This document shows positions 6,421-9,795 of a stretch of 9,795 bases of DNA, piece by piece (position 1 is the first letter of the stretch; every line of letters starts with the position of its first letter). Made by a program: the position numbers and the translations under genes. Where the stretch lies: contig DKPS01000153.1 in the NCBI GenBank assembly GCA_002471345.1, forward strand, positions 1 through 9,795, written 5' to 3'. The stretch comes from Saprospiraceae bacterium UBA7328 (GTDB lineage Bacteria; Bacteroidota; Bacteroidia; Chitinophagales; Saprospiraceae). The notes below the pieces were generated by a model that did not search any database, was not told where the DNA came from, and worked only from the letters and a program-made list of their open reading frames with translations.

Positions 6421-7474
6421 GCTAAAGATCAGTGAAATTAAAAATCCGGTGGATGACGCTGTCACATTAAGCATTGAAGTCCCAAAACCCCTTAGAGAAG
6501 AATTTCACTTTACTCCCGGGCAACATTTAATTTTTAGATTCATACTTGACGGTAAAGAGGTAAGACGAAGTTATTCCCTTAATAGCTCACCCTTAACTGA
6601 TGAAAATCTAGAACTGACAGTCAAAAGAGTCAAAGGTGGCTTAGTATCCAATTATATCAACGATCATTTACGAATTGGAGACCAAGTAGAAGTCATGGCA
6701 CCTCAAGGACGGTTTTATGCTCAAATTGATAGAAAAGCTTATAAAACCTATTTTCTTTTTGCTGCTGGGAGTGGAATCACACCCATTATTTCTATTCTTA
6801 AATCCGTATTAAAAGGCAGTCCAAATAGTACAGTAAATCTATTTTATGGAAATACTAATCAAGATACTATCCTATTGAGAGACGAATTAGAAGGACTCAA
6901 ATCAGAGCATACAAATAGAATCAATATCATTCAAATACTTAGTAATCCAAAAGTATGGTCAGTTGCTAAATCTTGGAAAGGAAGAAAAGGTCGTATTGAT
7001 GAGGAGAGCGTAGAATGGTTTATAACCAATTACCCTCCAGTAGCCCAAAACACAGAGTACTACATTTGCGGCCCAGGTGCCATGAATCTTAGTGTTAAAA
7101 AATGTCTAGAAGAACTGGGGGTACCTAAAGAAATAATTCATATTGAACAATTTGGAAATGCCCTTTCCAAAGATTCTAAAAAGATCAATGGATTCGACAA
7201 TTCGCGTCTTACGGCATTTATAGAAAATAAAAAGCATCAAACTACTGTACTTCAAAATCAGACTATTCTGGAGTCTCTAAAATCTGTCGGGGCCCAGCCC
7301 CCATATTCTTGTGAAAGCGGAGTATGTGGTACATGTGTAGCTCGTATTCAATCTGGAGAAGTAGAGATGAAATCATGTATGGCATTGAGCCAAAAGGATA
7401 TAGACAATGGACACGTTTTGACATGCCAATCTATCCCAATCACCAGAGAGGTTCAAATATCTTTTGGAGTCTAA
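6401..7474 (+). CDS. oxygenase reductase, FAD/NAD(P)/[2Fe-2S] (PaaE / GbcB type)
   Basis: This 357-residue electron-transfer protein passes electrons from NAD(P)H through FAD to a [2Fe-2S] centre and on to an oxygenase. Domain order is a ferredoxin-reductase FAD barrel (about 1-105, with the FAD signature RRSYSL at 55-60), an NAD(P)-binding domain (about 112-250, with AAGSGITP at 121-128 and YYICGPGAMN at 220-229), and a C-terminal plant-type ferredoxin domain with cysteines C304, C309, C312 and C342. It has no signal peptide and is predicted to be cytosolic. It starts inside the last codons of the oxygenase gene, which implies translational coupling. Two starts are possible. ATG 6407 has AGGA six bases upstream, a better spacing than for ATG 6401, and both lie in the overlap. 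It is the natural partner of the upstream oxygenase, and all its own cofactor motifs are intact. Confidence 0.9.
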   Translation: MTMIFHKLKISEIKNPVDDAVTLSIEVPKPLREEFHFTPGQHLIFRFILDGKEVRRSYSLNSSPLTDENLELTVKRVKGGLVSNYINDHLRIGDQVEVMAPQGRFYAQIDRKAYKTYFLFAAGSGITPIISILKSVLKGSPNSTVNLFYGNTNQDTILLRDELEGLKSEHTNRINIIQILSNPKVWSVAKSWKGRKGRIDEESVEWFITNYPPVAQNTEYYICGPGAMNLSVKKCLEELGVPKEIIHIEQFGNALSKDSKKINGFDNSRLTAFIENKKHQTTVLQNQTILESLKSVGAQPPYSCESGVCGTCVARIQSGEVEMKSCMALSQKDIDNGHVLTCQSIPITREVQISFGV

Positions 7475-7627
7475 TCTTTTCTAGTCTTAGAGATCATGTA
7501 AATAAGGACTATATCATTTAGTAAAACAAGTTTGACAATCAACTATGAGTTACTGACCAACACTTCAATATGATGTCTTCAAACAAGTATATCCCCTAAT
7601 TACTAAATCCCAATTTGTACAAGATCA
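7475..7627. other. intergenic spacer
   Basis: These 153 bases lie between the reductase stop and the promoter at 7628. They are AT-rich with no gene. A weak imperfect repeat (AGTCTTA ... TAAGGACT) is present, but I see no convincing terminator. Confidence 0.4.
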
Positions 7628-7671
7628 TTTGGAAAATCAAAATATAATATATTACTTTGTATTTCAAAGTA
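7628..7671 (+). promoter_or_regulatory. promoter with overlapping palindromic operator, copy 1
   Basis: A -33 box TTTG (7628-7631) is followed after exactly 20 bases by TTACTTTG (7652-7659), close to the -7 consensus TAnnTTTG. Overlapping the -7 box is a perfect inverted repeat, TACTTTG-TATTT-CAAAGTA (7653-7671), with 7-bp arms and a 5-base spacer. The ATG follows at 7678, so the leader would be only about a dozen bases. The core ACTTTGTATTTCAAAG recurs in front of creD (9046-9061) with the same geometry, which makes a shared regulator likely. Confidence 0.6.
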
Positions 7672-7677
7672 CTTTTA

Positions 7678-8295
7678 ATGAATAAAGAAAAATACATTGA
7701 AGACATAAAGGACATCAAAGATATGATGAATAGATCCTCTCGGTTCATATCACTAAGTGGGATGTCTGGAATATGTGCAGGAGTATTTTCTCTTATAGGT
7801 GCATATCTCGCTTATGAGACTATATACTCCGATCAAGAATACTTCGAATACCGATGGACAAACCTAACAAATGAAAGCTTAATTATACTCCTCGCTATTG
7901 CTTTAGGGGTCATTCTGTTTTCTTTAATAACAGGTATATATTTTACTACTCGAAAAGCACAAAAAATAAATCAAAAACTGTGGGATCAGCATACTAAAAA
8001 GTATCTAATCAACCTCTCTATTCCTTTGATCTCTGGAGGTATACTTTCTTTAATATTATTACTTGAAGGCTATGGAGGTCTGATAGCCCCACTCACTCTT
8101 ATATTCTATGGGCTAGCACTTGTAAATGGAAGTCATTTTACCTTAAAAGAAACTCGAAGCCTTGGAATCATGGAGATTCTATTGGGTCTTTTAGCCACCT
8201 ATTTTGTCGGATATGGTCTGATATTCTGGGCCATTGGATTTGGTCTTCTGCACATCATATATGGTGCATTTATGTACTTCAATAATAAAATATAG
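7678..8295 (+). CDS. six-helix membrane protein of the HTH_34/CreD cassette
   Basis: This is a 205-residue integral membrane protein. A charged amphipathic N-terminus (NKEKYIEDIKDIKDMMNRSSRF) is followed by about six hydrophobic segments near residues 24-46, 66-89, 109-129, 132-150, 162-180 and 182-202, with a basic loop between the second and third (TRKAQKINQKLWDQHTKK). The motif MNRSSRFISLSGMSGICAG is, to my recollection, characteristic of a Bacteroidota-specific uncharacterised family that often sits beside a small winged-helix regulator and creD, as here. The start is ATG 7678. An upstream in-frame TTG at 7657 lies inside the promoter palindrome and is not used. No enzymatic residues were recognised. 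A role in envelope sensing or response is inferred from the neighbours only. It is the first gene of the cassette, 26 bases ahead of the lipoprotein gene. Confidence 0.72.
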   Translation: MNKEKYIEDIKDIKDMMNRSSRFISLSGMSGICAGVFSLIGAYLAYETIYSDQEYFEYRWTNLTNESLIILLAIALGVILFSLITGIYFTTRKAQKINQKLWDQHTKKYLINLSIPLISGGILSLILLLEGYGGLIAPLTLIFYGLALVNGSHFTLKETRSLGIMEILLGLLATYFVGYGLIFWAIGFGLLHIIYGAFMYFNNKI

Positions 8296-8321
8296 AATAT
8301 TAACTTTATAAAGAATCATAA

Positions 8322-8708
8322 ATGAAAACAACAAAATTTCTTTTTCTCGTATTAATCGTTGGATTGTACTCGTGTCAATCAGAATATACTTACGATGTAC
8401 GAGTAGTGAACAATAGTGGCGCACCCATCAAAGTAGATTTCAAATCTGACAACCATTTAGACGGACCGATTCAAAATCATGTTATCATAGATAATGAGAA
8501 AAGTGAACTCATAATTTCTACTAAAAATCTGAGCAAGAATATTGAAAAGGTATGCGACTCTGTGGCACTATATATAAAAGCTTCTGATATATCTACAGGT
8601 CATAGTAGTAGTCTAGAGTGGTGTGATCCTAGCATTAAATTGGAAGTTGTAGATATAGGTCAATATCAGTATTTAATTGAATATAAAAAAGAGCATTTCG
8701 AAAAGTGA
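8322..8708 (+). CDS. small lipoprotein of unknown function
   Basis: This 128-residue protein starts with a clear type II signal peptide (MKTTKFLFLVLIVG) and lipobox LYSC, so C18 would be lipidated. The mature part (about 110 residues) is rich in beta-prone segments such as YDVRVVNNSGAPIKVDF, which reads like the start of an immunoglobulin-like sandwich. It contains two further cysteines, C78 and C101, that could form a disulfide in the periplasm. I do not recognise the family. It lies between the membrane protein and the regulator on the same strand with short gaps (26 and 30 bases), so it is probably co-transcribed and may be an envelope component controlled by this cassette. A weak TAnnTTTG-like TAACTTTA at 8301 could be an internal promoter. 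Confidence 0.7.
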   Translation: MKTTKFLFLVLIVGLYSCQSEYTYDVRVVNNSGAPIKVDFKSDNHLDGPIQNHVIIDNEKSELIISTKNLSKNIEKVCDSVALYIKASDISTGHSSSLEWCDPSIKLEVVDIGQYQYLIEYKKEHFEK

Positions 8709-8738
8709 TCTTCTATTCAAACAATTAAAATATCACTG

Positions 8739-9029
8739 TTGAAGAATATACTTAAAGATTTAAATAAGGCTTTTGAAAATAAGGTAAGACTAGGGATCAT
8801 GTCTGCACTTGTGGTAAACGACAGCCTCAATTTTAATACTTTAAAAAAACTACTAGGCGTGACGGACGGTAATTTGGCAAGTCATATAAAATCATTAGAA
8901 AAGAGTGAATATATTATGGTTCAAAAAGAATTCATAGATAGAAAACCTAATACAAAATATTCCGCGACTGAAGAAGGAAGAGATGCATTAGTAAAGCACA
9001 TTAAAGCTATTGAACAACTTTTGAAATAA
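8739..9029 (+). CDS. winged-helix transcriptional regulator (HTH_34 / MarR-like)
   Basis: This 96-residue DNA-binding protein has the size and layout of the winged-helix 'HTH_34' group. A dimerisation helix comes first (KNILKDLNKAFENKVRLGIMSAL, about 2-24), then the helix-turn-helix (LNFNTLKKLLGVTDGNLASHIKSLEKSEYI, about 30-59), with TDGNLASHIKSLE as recognition helix, then a wing (VQKEFIDRKPNTKYSATEEG, about 61-80) and a C-terminal helix. The start is TTG 8739, because the first in-frame ATG (codon 21) would remove most of the first helix, which the family conserves. There is no Shine-Dalgarno site, so expression may be low. It sits directly before creD, and two copies of a palindrome flank its operon, so it is the obvious candidate to bind them. 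There is no ligand domain, and what relieves binding is unknown. Confidence 0.85.
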   Translation: MKNILKDLNKAFENKVRLGIMSALVVNDSLNFNTLKKLLGVTDGNLASHIKSLEKSEYIMVQKEFIDRKPNTKYSATEEGRDALVKHIKAIEQLLK

Positions 9030-9061
9030 AAAAATTTGACTTGTCACTTTGTATTTCAAAG
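9020..9061 (+). promoter_or_regulatory. creD: creD promoter with overlapping palindromic operator, copy 2
   Basis: TTTG (9020-9023) lies inside the last codons of the regulator gene and is followed after 20 bases by TCACTTTG (9044-9051). The core ACTTTGTATTTCAAAG (9046-9061) is identical over 16 bases to the site at 7654-7669. Here the palindrome is shorter (CTTTG-TATTT-CAAAG) because its flanks differ, which may mean weaker binding. Transcription from here would give a leader of about 90 bases before the creD ATG. Confidence 0.58.
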
Positions 9062-9152
9062 CACTTTCTAAAATTAGTATTCTTGTTGAATCTGGCCTCA
9101 TCTTGTCCTAATCAAATAAACTTTAAAAACATAGTATAAATCCATAGATCAC

Positions 9153-9795
9153 ATGACCAAAACAAATTTGGATACAACGAAAATTTGGTTAAAAAACTCT
9201 ATCACTCTCAAGTTGATCGTCATTACTTTCATGATAATACTCCTGTTGATTCCTCAGGAAATGATAGAAACAATAATTCATGAAAGAAAAACACTACGTT
9301 CTGCAGCGATTCAAGAAGTAAGTAATAAATGGGCAAAAAAACAACAAATAGATGGGCCTATATTGACCATTCCTTTGGTGTACACAATTGATTCTGATGA
9401 GATAGACAAAGAAAAACTTACAGAGACAAAATACTTACGTGTCCTTCCGAGTGACTTGAAAATCAATGGTACTATATCACCAAAAGAACTAAGGAGAGGA
9501 ATTTATAAAGTGATTGTTTATCAGTCCGATCTGGATATAAATGGAGTTATTCAAATTCCTAAAATAAAGGAAGAAAACCTGATTGAAGTAAAATGGAAAG
9601 ACGCCCACATTACTGTTGGAATTTCAGACTTAAGAGGAATAAAAGAAGACATCAAATTAAAATGGGGTGAAAGCATTCTAAATATTCATTCAGGATCAAA
9701 TATTTCTGCTATTGGGTCAGGAATAACAGCAAGGATAAAAAATCTTAATACTAAAAACAATAGTCCAATTCCATTCTCATTTAATCTCAACCTCC
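9153..9795 (+). CDS. creD: CreD-family inner-membrane protein, 5' part (runs off the window)
   Basis: The frame from ATG 9153 is open for 214 codons to the window end, so the C-terminal half is missing only because the window stops. Residues 1-17 are polar, and residues 18-34 form the first membrane helix (ITLKLIVITFMIILLLIP). Then comes the family block MIETIIHERKTLRSAAIQEVSNKWAKKQQIDGPILTIPLVY (about 37-77), in which the hER...R..A..EVs..W...Q...GP.L..P pattern is the CreD signature. The next family block is LRVLPSDLKINGTISPKELRRGIYKVIVYQSDL (about 95-127). In E. coli, CreD is an envelope protein of the CreBC regulon that affects beta-lactam and colicin tolerance. Here no CreB or CreC is present, and control is probably by the adjacent winged-helix protein. 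Full-length proteins of this family are around 450 residues. Confidence 0.9.
   Translation, partial: MTKTNLDTTKIWLKNSITLKLIVITFMIILLLIPQEMIETIIHERKTLRSAAIQEVSNKWAKKQQIDGPILTIPLVYTIDSDEIDKEKLTETKYLRVLPSDLKINGTISPKELRRGIYKVIVYQSDLDINGVIQIPKIKEENLIEVKWKDAHITVGISDLRGIKEDIKLKWGESILNIHSGSNISAIGSGITARIKNLNTKNNSPIPFSFNLNL

Noticed and set aside
801..7474. PhyH oxygenase, sugar dehydrogenase and ring-hydroxylating oxygenase as one catabolic pathway
   Set aside because: The genes lie in separate transcription units, one neighbour is on the opposite strand, and no shared substrate is indicated.
7324..7521. Open frame overlapping the reductase 3' end
   Set aside because: It is a shifted-frame shadow of the ferredoxin-domain codons, and the true frame has the conserved cysteines.

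Overview
The window looks like chromosomal DNA of a free-living member of the Bacteroidota, probably a marine or gliding cytophagal lineage. The DNA is AT-rich, Shine-Dalgarno sites are mostly absent, and several promoters fit the TTTG / TAnnTTTG pattern of that phylum. Bacteroidota-type lipoproteins and a winged-helix regulator next to creD also fit. No rRNA, tRNA, CRISPR array, insertion sequence or phage gene was seen.

Layout. Bases 1-304 hold the possible 3' end of a gene entering from the left and a GAAA-looped hairpin. Then come four transcription units of ordinary metabolic or accessory genes: a UPF0158-family protein (305-712), a phytanoyl-CoA dioxygenase-family Fe(II)/2-oxoglutarate oxygenase (801-1661), an exported PQQ-type glucose/sorbosone dehydrogenase-like protein (1762-3162), and, convergent with it, a lipoprotein amidohydrolase of the D-aminoacylase group (4716-3175, minus strand). 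A GDP-mannose pyrophosphatase (nudK, 4850-5431) diverges from the amidohydrolase.

The most unusual locus is 5536-7474. A gene with a lipoprotein-type leader runs straight into the catalytic half of a Rieske-type ring-hydroxylating oxygenase alpha subunit, and the Rieske [2Fe-2S] domain is missing. It overlaps the gene of a cytosolic-looking FAD/NAD/[2Fe-2S] oxygenase reductase. The iron ligands and the coupled reductase are retained, so this is either a recent deletion fusion or an oxygenase with an altered electron path and location.

The right end (7628-9795) is a compact cassette: a six-helix membrane protein, a small unknown lipoprotein, a MarR/HTH_34-like winged-helix regulator starting with TTG, and the first 214 codons of creD, which runs off the window. 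The promoters in front of the membrane protein gene and in front of creD carry the same 16-base palindrome over the -7 box at the same spacing from a TTTG -33 box. This suggests one regulator, probably the encoded winged-helix protein, controls both.
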